From the NCBI GenBank assembly GCA_963854835.1, contig OY978526.1, positions 85,612,846-85,676,845 on the forward strand: DNA of 64,000 nucleotides. Direction: 5' to 3'. A program made the position numbers and the translations under genes. A model generated the notes under the pieces. That model saw only the letters and a program-made list of their open reading frames with translations, was not told the DNA's origin and did no database searches. The stretch is from Megamerina dolium. Lineage: Eukaryota; Arthropoda; Insecta; Diptera; Megamerinidae. Shown here in pieces: positions 15,701 to 30,700 of this stretch; the stretch's first letter is position 1, and each line of letters begins with the position of its first letter.

Positions 15701-18700
15701 ATCAAACGTAAATAAATTTAATTAATTTTCAGCCTGAACAAAAACGTAAGTGTCTGAATCTGTTCTGACGTTAATAACAAATACGAATGTATAGATTAGA
15801 GTGGGTCAATGAAAAAAGTTTAAAATGCCCACCTCTTCATTCTTACCCTATCTTGGGAACATCTCGGCACCATTTACGTAAATTATACATCAGTGTCAAA
15901 AGATAACATTTATTTACGTATAATTTTAACTATAAGTTTCATCTAGTCAATTCTTATCTATTCATAATATCGAAACATTTCAAAGGAAAAAGGCTCAAGA
16001 AGGATTAAGGGATATGAACAAAAATATAGAAGTTGGGGGGACTATAACTATTAACATAATTACTTGGTACGACTTTGCAAATCAATTAGATCTGAAAATA
16101 AATTGGAGTGGTGATCAAGGCCTTAACTTAATGTACGAAATTGGCCAATAAACATTAGAATATCATAAAAAATAGTTTTGCCCATTTTTAGTGCAGTCCC
16201 AATTTTAATGGGGGCATGATACTTTCAACGTGAATTTTCAAATAACTTCTGGTAAATTATAATTAAAAATTATAACTTTTTTATGCAGGTCAACTCAACT
16301 TAGTGTATGTACAGCGTATTGTTTCTTTAGGAATCAGGATAATTTCACACTGACGCATATTTCCTTTCGAAATCTTAACTGTCACTATAATATGTTCACG
16401 GATCGACGAGAATTGCTTTGCTTTTCAAAGTCATGATGGCTACGTTAAGACACAAAGGTTGCTGAATCCAGGGATCTTAAACCCCGCACATAAAGCCAAT
16501 GCATCCACAGATACTGAAAGCTTGGTTCAATTTGTTTTCTTTTAAATACTGCTGGGAACGCCATTTGATCAACGGTGAGCTCTACAGAGCTGTTTATAAC
16601 TACGAACATTTTGTGCATTGCAATTGAAGATATAGGCTTTGAGTATCAACATACAAAGGGTTCCAGCATCTTAGATATCACGTCACTGTTAATAACTATG
16701 CTTTTGAAGTAGTGAAAGACTTCAATCTACCTGAAGCCAGCATCAATACCGTAATGACAGCCTGGATATATTGCGAAAGATCACTCTTGCTATTAAGTAA
16801 GCAATTGAGAAGTTCGACTCTCTCTCGAGAAACGAAAACCACACTCTACAAGTCTCCCATCATGCCTGTCCTTACATATGGTGCCGAAGCTAAGACAATT
16901 TCCACCTCAGGTGAGAGAATGCTCAGAGTTTTCGAGAGAAAAGTCCAACGCAAGATCTTCGGACTTATTTGCGTTGGTAGCGAGTATCGAATAAGGTACA
17001 ACCATGAGATGTATGAGCTGTATGCCGACACCGATATAGTAAAGCGTAATCATAGTAAGGCTAGGTCATGTTGAGCGAATGAAAGAACGTGCTACGGCTA
17101 AGGATGTGTTACATTCGGAACTCGCTGATGGACGACGCAGAAGAGGAAGACCTAACGTCTGCTGGAGAGAACAAGTACTGGAGAACTTGTCAACGCTTGA
17201 AATTTCTAACTGGCGCCAACTAGCGAAGGAAAGAGCTGGCTGGCTGGCGAAGCATGCTAGATCCAGCCTTAATCGATTTTCGATTGTAATGGCCACATAA
17301 GTAAGTAAGTAAGTATACATTTTGCAGTGCAGATAATACAATTCCGGCCATTAAAGTGAATATCAGTCAAAGAGCTAAAAACAATCTTGCAAAGGCAGAC
17401 CTTTTTCAGAATTAAAGGAAAATTTTGTTCATTGTTTTGAATTTTAAATAGAAATATTAAATAATATTAAATAGAATATTCTGGCCGAACACCATCAGCA
17501 ACGACGCGCTGAGGAGACCAACGAGTGAAGAACCCGTCCTGTTGCAAATCAAAAATATGAAGTGGCGATGGATAGTTCATGCTTAGTAATCCTTCAGATA
17601 GCATTACAAGAATGGCACTATATTCGAACCCGCAAGGGAGCAGATGTCGAGGTTGGCCAAAACTACTTGGAGTAGGTCGATATTGCGCGAGCTAGCCGAT
17701 ATCAACACAACATGGGACGGCGCAAAAATAACAGCACAGAACCGTGTACTATGGAAGAGTCTTATTGAGGCCCTATACTTCCAAGAAGAGTGAACAAGGA
17801 ATAAAAATATGTCCATAGAAATATTTTAGCTTAATAGAATGCCATTTGTGAGTTAAACTTATTTGCAAAATATCAAAAAATCAAACTGTTAGACTGTCTG
17901 AAAATTTTTTATGGAAAACATTTGTTTAACGCTTTAGCACATGAATACAGTACATTTTTATTGAGCCGATATACATATTTTCGCAGACGTCATAAAATAA
18001 AATTCATGATATTTTGTGTTTGACTGAAGGGTGAGGCAGCTTAATGTGCATGATTCAGAAACAACAACTTGCTAACCCTCTTAATTGCACTATTATTTTG
18101 ACATTAATGTAATTTAGCGTATTAAATTGAATGCGAATTATCATAAATGTACAAAATACATAAATAATACTCATTATTCGATCATGAAATTTATTATTTT
18201 CCTTTATTATTGGGTCTAGGTACTTACATACGTACATATTTGTTCAGGTCATATAATTTCATAGATTTTATTAGCAATTGCCAATAAATATGTATAAATA
18301 TTAATATACATATACATACATATATGTTTGTAGGCACTATGCATAGTACTTAAAACATAAATAAATGCGTCTCCTTAATTTATCGAGCATCCATGGAGTA
18401 CGCATTAGTATTTGTCCGCATTTGGCATGTGAAAAATGTGTCTGTCTGCAAACTGGCATGCATGTGAAATTCAATTTCGTGATCAAATAATTTATTTATT
18501 CTTTTCTTCTTAGTCATGCTTACGGTAATCATCATTATTGCTGCATGAAAATTGAAATTTATTGCAATCCCATCATGAAATATAAAACCAATGATGCGAT
18601 TAACCATATAATATATTTGCAAAATCCGAAAAAGGAATATTCTTAACGAAAATATGTATTTAGAGTCCTTTTTAAAATTTAAATTATTGCTTAGTTTTTT

Positions 18701-21700
18701 GCACATACGATGGGTTCGAACGCAGTGACGAGTAACACTTGCTGGACTGCAAAAATTATGATAAAAGCGGATACCATCTAAATTTAGTACAAACAATCGA
18801 ATAGAAATGTTGAGTCTATATCAAAACCCGGAGAATTGAGCAGAACTTTAAGCGACAGGTAATACCTACTCAACAATATCGTGCCATTTTTGCAGGGTTA
18901 CAACTTTCGATAGTGATGATATCTCTTAAAACAGCTCTCACATATTTTCGACACTTCTTCTTCTTCTAATGTGGCCATAATGACCGATGATCGATTTAGG
19001 CCGAACATAGTCTTCTCTGTTCTTTGCTTGCTGGCGTCAATTGGATATTCCAAGCGCCGCCAGGTTATACAAGACTTGGTCCTTCCAACGAAAGTTTGGT
19101 CTTCCTCTTCTTCTGCATCATCCAGCGAGTGCCGAATTAAATACCCTCTTCGCTGAAGCGTCCTCTTCCATTTGCTCGACATAACATAGCCAGCGCAGCC
19201 GCTCAATTTTAATGCGCTTTGCTATGTCGGTGTCGGCATATAGCTCATACAGCTCATGGTTGTGCCTCATTCGATACTTGCCATCAACGCAAATAGGTCC
19301 GAAGATAATGTGCAGAACTTTTCTCTCGAAAACTCCAAGCAACCTCTCAACCGAGGTGGAAATTATCCAGGCTTCTGCACCATATGTTAGGACAGGAATA
19401 ATGAGGGACTTTTAGAGTGTGATTTTCTATCTTCGATACATTTGTTCAGTGTAATCCGAAAATTTACCATACAAAGAATTACATCCCAACAGCATTTACG
19501 AATCGAGGAAATATATTTCCGAAATGTCCTTTCTTTGAATGACCTTTCTTTCGGATAATATTCATCCATTACGACCTCATACTGTACATACCAAAGAAGC
19601 CCAAGCCAACCGTAGAAATTAATGTTAGCGAAGACCCAAATTTATCGAATCTACGTCGTCCTCAACAACACAACCTCTGCCTGTCCGCTAAGTGGGAGGT
19701 TTTGGTCTATAAAATTATTATTTTGCAAAAATTCGGTCATTCAATGAGAAAAATTTCAGAAATTGTGGGTGTTTCAATGAAAGGAGTTCACAAAACCTTG
19801 AGAAGAAATGCTGAATCAAATTCGTTTGATAACAGAACACGCTCTAGTAACAACAAACGTTCCCGATTCAAAACCGTGCCAGATTTACGAGCCGAGGTTA
19901 ATGAAACCTTATTGAATCCACTCTCCGAAACAACAGTAGTACGTCGTTTACATGAAGCCGGTTTGTATGGTCGAGTCATTGCCAAAATACCATTATTGCG
20001 TCCTATAAATAATCAGCAACGACTCAAATGGACAAAAGTACATGTCAATTGGTCGATGGATCAATGGTAACAGATGTTATGGACCGATGAATCCAAATTC
20101 GAATTTTTCGGGAAAAAAACGGTAGGGTAAGCTGACGGTAAGACTGCAGTCAAGTATGGAGGTGCCAGTATGATGGTCTGGGCTTGTTTTGCTATGATAG
20201 TGTAGGCGATTTGGTGAAAATCGATTGAATAAATCGGAAGAAGCAGTATCACCGAGTACTTCAGGACAACGTTATTCCATCTGGGGTTGGTTTGATAGGT
20301 GAGGGGTTCGTGTTTCAGCAAAATAATGATCCTGAACACACATCCAAATTTTGCACAAACTACATCAAATTGAGAGCAGACAGCGGCTATCTTCGATTCA
20401 TGGAATGAACTCTCCAAACGCCAGAGGCAAATCGCGTTGAATTATTATGGGATGAGCTCGACAGAAGTATTCGAAACAGTGAATCTTACGTGTGGGAATG
20501 TTTAAAAAATGCTTGAGAACAACTTCAACCAGAAATACTTAAAAAATTGTGTGGAAAGAATTCCCAAAGTTTGTGCGGTCATCATCAAATCGAAAGGCAA
20601 CCATTTTGACGAGAAATGTCTCATTTAATAAATTTACATTTTTTACATATGTGACACTTATAAGTCCCGAAGGGCTCTTTTCCGAACTTCTCGTCCATTA
20701 CTGTTGTGAGTGTTAAATTTTGGGCAGTATTAGTAGGGATCTACTTATTTTAATCGTTTTTGAACGGCAGAACTCTTGCGACTTCACTTTTTCCGAGCTT
20801 TGTCACAGAGTTCTTTTAGAAGCTTTTCCATTTCCAACTTTTACATATTTTGCCAAAACAAAAAGCAAATATTTTAATATAAAAAATAATCAGATATTAT
20901 TTCTAAAATATTATTTTATAGAAACATGTTCAATAAAAGGGTCCTTGTCGAAAAAAATGTTGAATTTCAACAAACTTTTGCAAGGTAGTGTATGTGGCAC
21001 TTATAAGCCCGGAAGGGCTCTTTGGTTGAACTTCTCTTCCAGTATTGTTGTTGTGCGTGTTGATCTCTAAATCCCTATAAAATCCAATTGACGCAGCAAT
21101 TGAAGCCATTGGGCCATCGTATGTGTCATACTTTCGGTGAATGCTCTGAAAATCAAGTGGAAGTTGATCCAGATTTTTACCGTAAAATTGTATTGAACGA
21201 TGAAGCTCATTTCCTGGTTAATTTCCATATTTTTCTCACAAGATTCTCCAAACCTTATGACATCACTGTCTAGTGTCAGTTATGAAAAAATCACAGCTTC
21301 GTGTGGTCGATACTTTTTCAAACTCCTTCGGGATACCTTTTGTTGAGAACGTCAAGTCGTTGATTTGGAAGCCAACATTAGGCCCTTATATTGGGCAAAA
21401 TGGGACAACTTTGGACTGACCGCATAATTTATGTAACACCCAGTCGAGGCAACCCTAATAAAGCCACAATAACAGCTTTATGTCTTATATTTGTATACCT
21501 TTAAAAATACCCGATGATAATAATAATTATAATAATAATAATGATAATAATACTATTTGCGGGATGCAATGAATGCAATGCTATTCGTGTGTAGTGCCAA
21601 AGTAAATAAATTCAATTACACTACATTTTATCTTCTCCATGTCAAAATGTGAATGTATATTATGTTACCATGGCTACGTCCTTGCAAAATTATTCAAATT

Positions 21701-24700
21701 AATATACATACTACACTAAAAATAATAATAATATTAATATCATTTGCAAATAAAGTGGAAATTATCAGCAGCGCATTGTAATAACAACGTTCACTTTAGA
21801 TGGAATTTGTAATTTAACAATATCCTTTGCTGTAACATTTATGAACCTTGTATGTGAGTACATAACTCATTATTCAAAATACATATTTTATAGATGAATT
21901 GGTGCACTCAGAGTGGACTGCAGTGAAACAGAGTTGTTTCAGTGCCATCAACGAAACATTGCACTTGCAACTGACATTGAAAGACTTAAATATCATAACT
22001 TTTGACACAGAGACGACATAGACGATATACGAATGATGTCATGCGATGTCATGCATGCATAGATAAAGATGGCATTGCTATAGTCATAGTGTACGATTGC
22101 TTGAGGTACGTAAGTACATACGTACATGCGAGTGTCACGTACAATGTCAGCTTCAATATGAGTATAAAATGCTCTTGATCCATAGGGAAATGCATGAATG
22201 TGAAAGGTCCTTTGTCTAGGTCATATAAGGGTTCAATATGAACTTAGGTGTATATTCCGTTAAGGTCATCCAGTGACAAATCATACAAAGTGGATGTATG
22301 TCTGTATCCTTTGCCTTTCATTGCATACCTATGTCACTAAAGCAATTGCATTTAAAATAAATTTTAGTTGCTGCTATACACTATCAAATATTCGTTATAT
22401 ATTTTTCAGGTAATCACACCGACTCGTTCACTTGTGCTGTGCGCTGAATCACGCCGCGAGATGGAAGAGTGGCTGGCCTCATTGAAATCGTCTTCGATAC
22501 CGGCAAGAGCACGTGGTGATAGCTTCTACATGGATCAGCATGAACTGCTCTCAAATCACCATCACTGGTATGCGACGTCGCATGCACGTCCCACCTATTG
22601 CAATGTGTGCCGAGAGGCGCTGTCCGGTGTCACATCACACGGTCTGTCGTGTGAGGTGTGCAAGTGTAAGGTGCACAAAAGGTGTGCTGCCAAAGCGATC
22701 GCAAATTGCAAATGGACAACATTGGCCACTGTGGGCAAGGATATCATTGAAGATCGCGATGGCAGCATTATTATGCCACATCAATGGATGGAGGGTAACT
22801 TGCCGGTATCATCGACGTGTGCCGTTTGTAAAAAGACCTGTGGCTCTGTGTTGAGGTTACAAGATTGGCGCTGTCTCTGGTGTCGCGACACTGTGCATGT
22901 GGCATGTCGACCGCAAATGCCCATCGCATGTCCCATTGGACCCGCCAAGCTCTCGGTTGTTCCACCAACCAGCATACACTCGATTAACAACGATGATGCC
23001 TGGGATGTAGTCAGCCCGAAGGGTAATTTCTCTCCGCTGCTGGTCTTTGTCAACTCCAAGTCGGGCGATAATCAGGGCGTCAAGTTTCTGCGACGTTTCA
23101 AACAGCTCCTAAATCCAGCACAAGTATTTGATCTGATATCGACTGGACCCAGCTTGGGTTTGCGTTTATTTCGTCATTTCGAAATGTTTCGCATTTTGGT
23201 GTGCTCCGGTGATGGATCAGTTGGTTGGGTGTTGAGTGAAATTGATCGTTTCAGTATGCATGTAAGTTGAAATCTTTATGTAGGTGTAGATACTTGTGCC
23301 TAATGATCAATGTTCACATGTGGATGCTTTACAGAAACAATGTCAGGTAGCTGTTTTGCCGCTGGGCACAGGCAATGATTTGGCTCGTGTACTAGGATGG
23401 GGTTCATCATGTGATGATGATGCACATTTACCTCAAATACTCGAACGTTACGAATCGGCCAGTACAAAAATGCTAGATCGCTGGAGTATTATGGTATTTG
23501 AAAAGGCCATAGCAATGCAACCGAAAACACCAAGAATGTCGCTGTCCAACGCGCAGGAGGCGCTGCTCACCGGTATGGTTACGTCGGCAAATCAACATCT
23601 ACGCTCTATAGTCGAAACGGACGATACACACACATTAGTCACATCAACGAAAACACTTTGTGAGACCATCGATGAGCTGCTTGTACAAATTTGCGATAAT
23701 CGCAAAGATGATGAGCAACTAGCAATCAAGTGTGATATTCTAAGACAAAAACTAAGCATGCTTCTCGATGCATTGAGAGAAGAGGAGACTGGAGCACACA
23801 GAGGTGATGACCTGATATCGACAATTAGCAGTATTATCGCTAAGAGTGCACCATCGTCGCCAACAGCATCAACAACAACACTAAATACTCCAGTACAGAC
23901 ACCGACTTCATCACTACTGTAAGTACAACTTGTATTTTCTATATCGTGTATGTGTAGATAAATAATGCTTGCACACAGGAATCCAAACATATCAATTGAG
24001 AAAAATGAAAAGGATCAGCTGAATACAAAGGAGCGTCGAAATAGTCGTTCGTTACGTTCAAGCGAAAAGGATGCACTGCAATGCCGTGCGAACAGTGTGA
24101 AACGCGCCATATACAATGTGGTTGAACATTCTGAGCCTGGTCGACCGAAACGATATCAACGCAAACTCTCCATTACACCATTTGAAGCGCTCAAAATACC
24201 AACGTCCACCTCAACAGATTCGACACCATGCTCTTCACCGCTACCAATCATACCGCCCATTAATATTATATCGCCCACAATGGAAACATCACGACTCACT
24301 TGCATATCACCCCTACCCGATACGCGACGCGACTCTGTGGATGAAAATTTCTTTAACTCAATTAGTTTGCCGGTGCCACGTCAATTTGCTGACAGTCGAA
24401 GAAGCTCGGGGGTGCCTGAGGTGATTCAGGAAATCGAAGAAAACACAAATGGTGTTAGTGAGACTGTCTATCGTGTCAGCCGTCTGTCGTTAAGTGGTGG
24501 CGCAAATATAGACGATTATGGCAATCGTTTATCGCCCGTCGGCAGTGAGGCTGGCAACAACACATCACCCACTGAGCGCAAAATTGATTTCCTCAGCGTA
24601 CCAATCATTACTGGCGAACAGATAATCGATCCTCTTTCAGATTTTCGTCCTATTGAGGTATTTGAGCGCAACTACTACATGAGTCGTGAATTGGACAGGG

Positions 24701-27700
24701 AAAAAAAGCTGGCAGTCGACGACAATCATACATCGGCAGAGGTAAAGGAGGAGATATCTATTATGCAAGAAAAGATGACCGAGAAGAAGAGTGACAGCGC
24801 CGAAACATTGGTGCATACTTGCCAGCTTCAGGTACCCAACATTGTAGTGACCCCTAAAGCCCCAAATGTATACACAAGTGAATGCATTACAATTATTGAC
24901 ACAGATGTGCCCACTGTATGTCAGAATTAGTTTAGAAAGAGCGGCACACTTGACCATTTTTAATTACTATCTCTTACAGGAACAATCCTCATCGGAGGAG
25001 TTGGCGGGCGAGGCAAGCGATGTATTATCAGCCATCAGCAATGAGGAGTGCAGTGTAGCATCGGAAATATTTGACAAGCATTTGGAAACACACCCAGAAC
25101 AACCGCATCCTCTTCAACTGAGCGATTTAATACAAGTCGGGGTAAGTAGGTCTAAGCGGAGGTGGCGTAAATTGAGTGTTAATTCTCAATTTCAAATTTA
25201 TAATGACATTTTGCATTTCGTATAGAATTTAGATGCTGGCTCTTTTACACATATTGACTCACCAGAAACAAGTGACGAAACCGAAGCTGTGCCAGGCGAA
25301 AGTCTAATGGATGATATCAGCTCGGTGCTAGGACATGATATAACTTACGCCCTGCAAGATAACACCATCACAGATGATACAACTACAATATGTTCCGAAG
25401 CGAATATGGCCCCACCGAAACCGTATCGCAAAAAATCAGTGAGCCTCGCACCGCATCGACGACGCAACTCTTCACCGCCACATCTGGCTAAACTAGATCG
25501 CATGGATAGTGATGAGAATTCACAGTTTGGTTTCGAAAATTTTGTTTTTGAAATCGACAATCGATGTGATGATCAGAAAATCCGCGAACCACCGCGATAT
25601 TGTAGTTTGGCTCAGTTTGTGGAAGGTAATGATATTGCACGCCAAAGTTTCAAGGTACTTATACATTCCATTGTGTTAATATTGTTGAAATATGCAAACT
25701 CATAAGCGAGCTGCTCCCAAGCTAACGCCCACTATTTATTTGCTTTTCCCTTACCACTTTTGCCAAAATAAAAATCCTGATAAATAATCAAAAGCGTCCC
25801 AAAAAACGTACATCTCTAAAACAAGCCATGTCATCAACACTTATATCTCAACAGCAACTATCGATTGATAAGACAACAATTACAACAACGACTACGACTA
25901 ATTCAAGCGGCCAACAATCCGAGGATGAACTCTCCACGCAAACGGCTATCAAAATTGAGATATGTGATGTTGAAACGTTGAATAAGACCGTAACGAGTAG
26001 TAGTAGTAGTACATCCCCAAAGAAAACGGGCGGACAAGGACAAGATGTAAAGCGCATTACTTTTGATGAGTCCTGTAAGAAAGAATCCTTTGATGATGTA
26101 AATCCCAACTATCCACAGATAAGTGTTGTAGTGCGACCACCAACGCCACTGCGCGGAGATGCCATCAAGCCGATAAATACCGCAGCAGCAGCAAACCTGC
26201 TGAGCACACGAATGCTGCCCGAGATAAGACGGCACTCAAGTCATGCCACTAGCTTGACCGTACGCGAATACGACAAGGATAAGGATCGACGTCATTCGGG
26301 CTTCAATCCTAACCTCTTGGGTTTGGATCCGGAGCATGCACGATTTCTTAGCAATTCACCAGCCGCTAGTCGTAGAATTAGTTGTGGCAGTCTGTTTAAG
26401 GTGAGTATCATCCATTTTAGCGACGTATACACCTACTTTTGTGTACGTATTGAACAAATTTGACAATCGGCAATTTGTTTGGAGTACCACTGCTTGTATC
26501 GCTCGCTCGTACTCGCTCGTAATAATTCAATTCAATATGTATGTATGTGGGAGAGCGAGGGACATGTGAAAGACTACTCGAAAACTTGTTCATTTTAACA
26601 CATTTCATTAAGAAAAAATACGGTTTTTTGAAATAATTTTTTTTTTCTGGAAAATTTGAACTTTAGCACAAACAATTGGTACGTATTTTAAAGCTACATA
26701 CTCATATACCTACTATATTTATACAGGACTAAGAAAATTTTCTTTCTGCTAAAAAAAAATGAAAAATCACAACAAAAAGATTAAGTAAAATTTGCTTTCA
26801 ATTTATGATTTTCTCACAACAAACACTGCACTCATCTTATGTACTTATTTACACACACTCACGCACATATAACAACAACTCATCACTCTGTGAACGTAGA
26901 AGAAACAAAAATCGAGAGGTCTATCGGAACGGGCATACGGAATATTTGGTTTACGTTTCTTTGTGGTCGCAGAGCCTGATATACGATTAGCTACATTGGC
27001 TCTAATAAGACCATTAATTCCATTGGTAAGCGGAAAACAGTGGTTGCTGCAACATGTATCGTACTCTTCCAAGCTGCCCAAGCTCCCTTAGATACACAAT
27101 ATATACACCCACACCCACGCCCAGACACACGCACACACGCACACACATATACACTCACACGTTAATGCAAATGTAACCTCTCCATTTGTTTACGTTGCTA
27201 CTTGCATATGCAATCAATTAGTCGCTAGCTACTTCTTCTATCCTCTGTCTCTCTTTCACTCTCACTTACTATATATATATATACTCTCTCTCTCACTCTA
27301 TAAATGTTGGTATCGTAATTAATCTATATGTATGTACATATGTAAAGAATTGCTTTTAATAAATCTGCTTTTCCACATCTAAGACTACCTAGTAGCCTGG
27401 GTCGATAAAGTTTTGTTTTTCACAAGGATCGGATTGTAAGAGTCCGGGCAAGTTTCATCGTTGGGCCAATAAAAAATATGAGAACGTGTTTATATTCAGT
27501 GCCTTAAATCCAATAATCAATGCCAACTTTCTGGCACATAATTCCTAATACTCTCTCGGTAGCTCTGTGTAAGAGGATTTTACGCGCTTTTTGTTTGAGT
27601 ACTTTGGTGCCAATTTACAGGCTGTTTTAATTTGAGATTTACAGCCAAGAATCGATTTTGAACGAAAGCATTACGGACTTCATCTCTTATTTGAGCTTGC

Positions 27701-30700
27701 TAGCGCCAACTCTTCTCCTGCACTTGTTTCTTCATTTCACCGCTCTGAATACAACACCAGCTGGACTGGACCTTATTCTTCGATTTGCCAGATATGATCT
27801 TGTCAGTGCAACAATTCAGCAGTGTTTATCGTGAGCACCTGCCATGATGGTATCTTCTAAACTAAGAGGTCAGCACTCAGGTTCCAATGGTATACTCTAC
27901 CCGCACCCACGAACACCTCTCCGAAGGGCCGTCCCCAACGATCACGTTAAAGGGATTCCAACCTGATCACCCATGGTACCAAATTTAAGACCTCGTAGCC
28001 GAAGCTACTACCAGTTTCAGCCCCATTCGGCTCCGGACTGGTGGCCGGGAAAAACCCTGCCAGTGCACTCAGTAGACTTAAATTCGCTTAACTATATCAT
28101 CACCAGAATAAATTTCATACAGTTCATATCTGTACCTCAATTGGCACTCGCCACCAATTCAAATAGGTCCAAAGAGTCTCGCGAATAGTTTTTCTTTCGA
28201 AAATTCCAAGAATCGTAGATGGAAATTGTCTTTTTGGGCTTGCTAGCACCAACTGTTCTCCAGTATGTGCTTCTTCTACCGGAAGTTTAATCATCTCAAC
28301 GCTCTGAATATAGTAACTACTGGGCTGGACCGTTTTCTTTAATTTCCCGCAATGACCGTGCCAGTGCAGAAAAAGGTGGAGGTTTAACGTGAGTACCTGC
28401 TTAAAAGGCCTACCTCACGGCGCTCAAAGCACAGCGTATCAAATTAAGCGTTGATAAGCGCCCCGTAGGACTAGCAGACAGAAGGCTTCCAGCCCTACGG
28501 TACCAATTCGGGGTACCGGTATGGCCGTACGACCCACCCTTGGTGAGGATCGAGGCCCATCTTAAATCTCTGCTGGTCTATGGGTCCCAGCACCCGGTTG
28601 TAATGCAACTCCAAGAGCTCCTGACCCCCGTGGTATCAGATTAAGTCTCCGGTCGGACTTCGTAGTTGAGCTATTATTCTCCTCCGTACCACTGCCCAAA
28701 ATCTCCAACATTAAACAGCTAAAGAAAAAGAATAAAGAAATAACAAAACAGGTATAAAAGAGAAAACAAATAAGCAAAGCATTCGGTACCAGCAAGGCCG
28801 CTAGAGGTGTTTTGTTTTATCGCTAAGCGATCGGCTGTGACCGTGCCAGTGCAGTCGGTAACTTTAAATCCACTTAACTATGTTAGGTCAATATCAGAAT
28901 AAATCTCATACAGCTCATATTTGTACCTCAATTGGTACTCGCCGCCAATTCAAATATGTTCAAAAAATCTTGCGAATAATTTTTCTCTTGAAAATTTCAA
29001 GCAAGAAAGCAACAGGAACTCAGAGCTGCTCGCATAAAATCGGCCTAATACTCATTTGTGACATTAGTTAAAAATCTAAGGAATTTTTGCTAAAGAGTTG
29101 CCAACTTTTCCCAGCTATTAGAATCTGATCATCGAAAAATTAAGAAGACTTTTTTGACCCATGCTAACTACTTTCTACCTGCCTATATATGAATATGTAT
29201 GTAGGTGCAGTATAATATACTCTTGCTTCCTACTTATGTAATATCGTAGTTGATACTTAAAACTTTCTTGCTTTTTTCCGCCCCCTATTGATTCGATGGC
29301 AAAAATACCAACTACTTTATTTCTTTGCAGCCCAATGAAGCGTTGCCAAATTTGCAAAATTTGAAAGGATCCAAATCGAGCCTCTTCATGGGTTCAACAT
29401 TATTCGGTTTTGATCATTTTGGATCTGTGATCAATGACAAAGACGACAAGGGTGGCAAGGAGAAAGAGAAGACATCGAATGAGGAGACAAGCAAAAAATT
29501 ACCCATTATTAATCCGCTAGTGAGGCTGCCAAATTGGCCAAGTAAGATATTATGCCGTTATGCTTGCAAAGATGTACATGTACATGAAACTGACGGGACC
29601 AATCAATTAATCAATTTCTATAGATCTAACAAATGGAACTGGCTTTATATCGAAATGTCTTTTAGCCAATGCCGATACACTATGCGCTGCAGTTAGTCCA
29701 CTAATGGATCCAGATGAGACCCTGCTTGCCGGCTATCATGAGAAATGTGTTATGAATAATTACTTTGGGATTGGAATCGATGCTAAGATCTCATTGGATT
29801 TTCACAATAAACGTGAAGAACATCCGGAAAAGTGTCGTTCACGTGCTAAGAATTACATGTGGTATGGCGTATTGGGATCGAAACAACTGCTGCAAAAGAC
29901 ATGCAAAAATCTGGAGCAACGTGTACAATTGGAATGTGATGGCCAACGTATACCGCTGCCCTCGTTGCAGGGTATTGTTATTTTAAATATACCAAGGTTT
30001 GTGCTAGTCTATGTGTGTGCGTTATCTATTTATTAATCATCTTCCCACTTTAACAGCTTCATGGGTGGCACCAACTTCTGGGGTAGCACCAAAAAGGATG
30101 ACATCTTCCTTGTGCCCAGCTTTGATGATCGTGTTCTGGAGGTGGTTGCCGTTTTCGGGTCCGTACAAATGGCTGCATCACGTCTGATCAATTTGCAACA
30201 TCATCGTATCGCTCAATGTCAAAGTGTACAAATCAATATACTCGGTGATGAGGAGATTCCCATACAAGTCGATGGTGAGGCATGGCTTCAACCGCCCGGC
30301 ATGATACGTATTCTGCATAAGAATCGTGTCCAGATGTTATGTCGCAATCGGCATTTGGAAGTTTCACTCAAGACATGGCAAGAGAAACAACGCCAACACA
30401 GCATATCGATACAACGTGATCATTCGTCGATCATCTCTGAACATGCAACCTCCACCGATGAAGTTATATCGGAGCGTGAATGTTATGTGTTGCTCAATTT
30501 CATCGAGGCAGTTAGTTCGCTAGTGAAATGGGTGAAATTCTTAATTATATCACATCCATCATTGCAACATGATCTGTACGCTGTCGCATGTCGGGCTTCG
30601 GATGCTCTCGAATCGATACATCCACATGGCAAATTACTGGAAGGACCATCGTTGCGCACCAAACTGGTTGAGGTTATTGACTCGTCACGACAACTCTACG

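Noticed and set aside
22368..22409. ATG at 22368 as a start of the kinase
   Set aside because: The in-frame stretch before 22410 is intron ending in TTTTTCAG. The upstream exon 3673-3753 joins in phase and supplies the PH domain.
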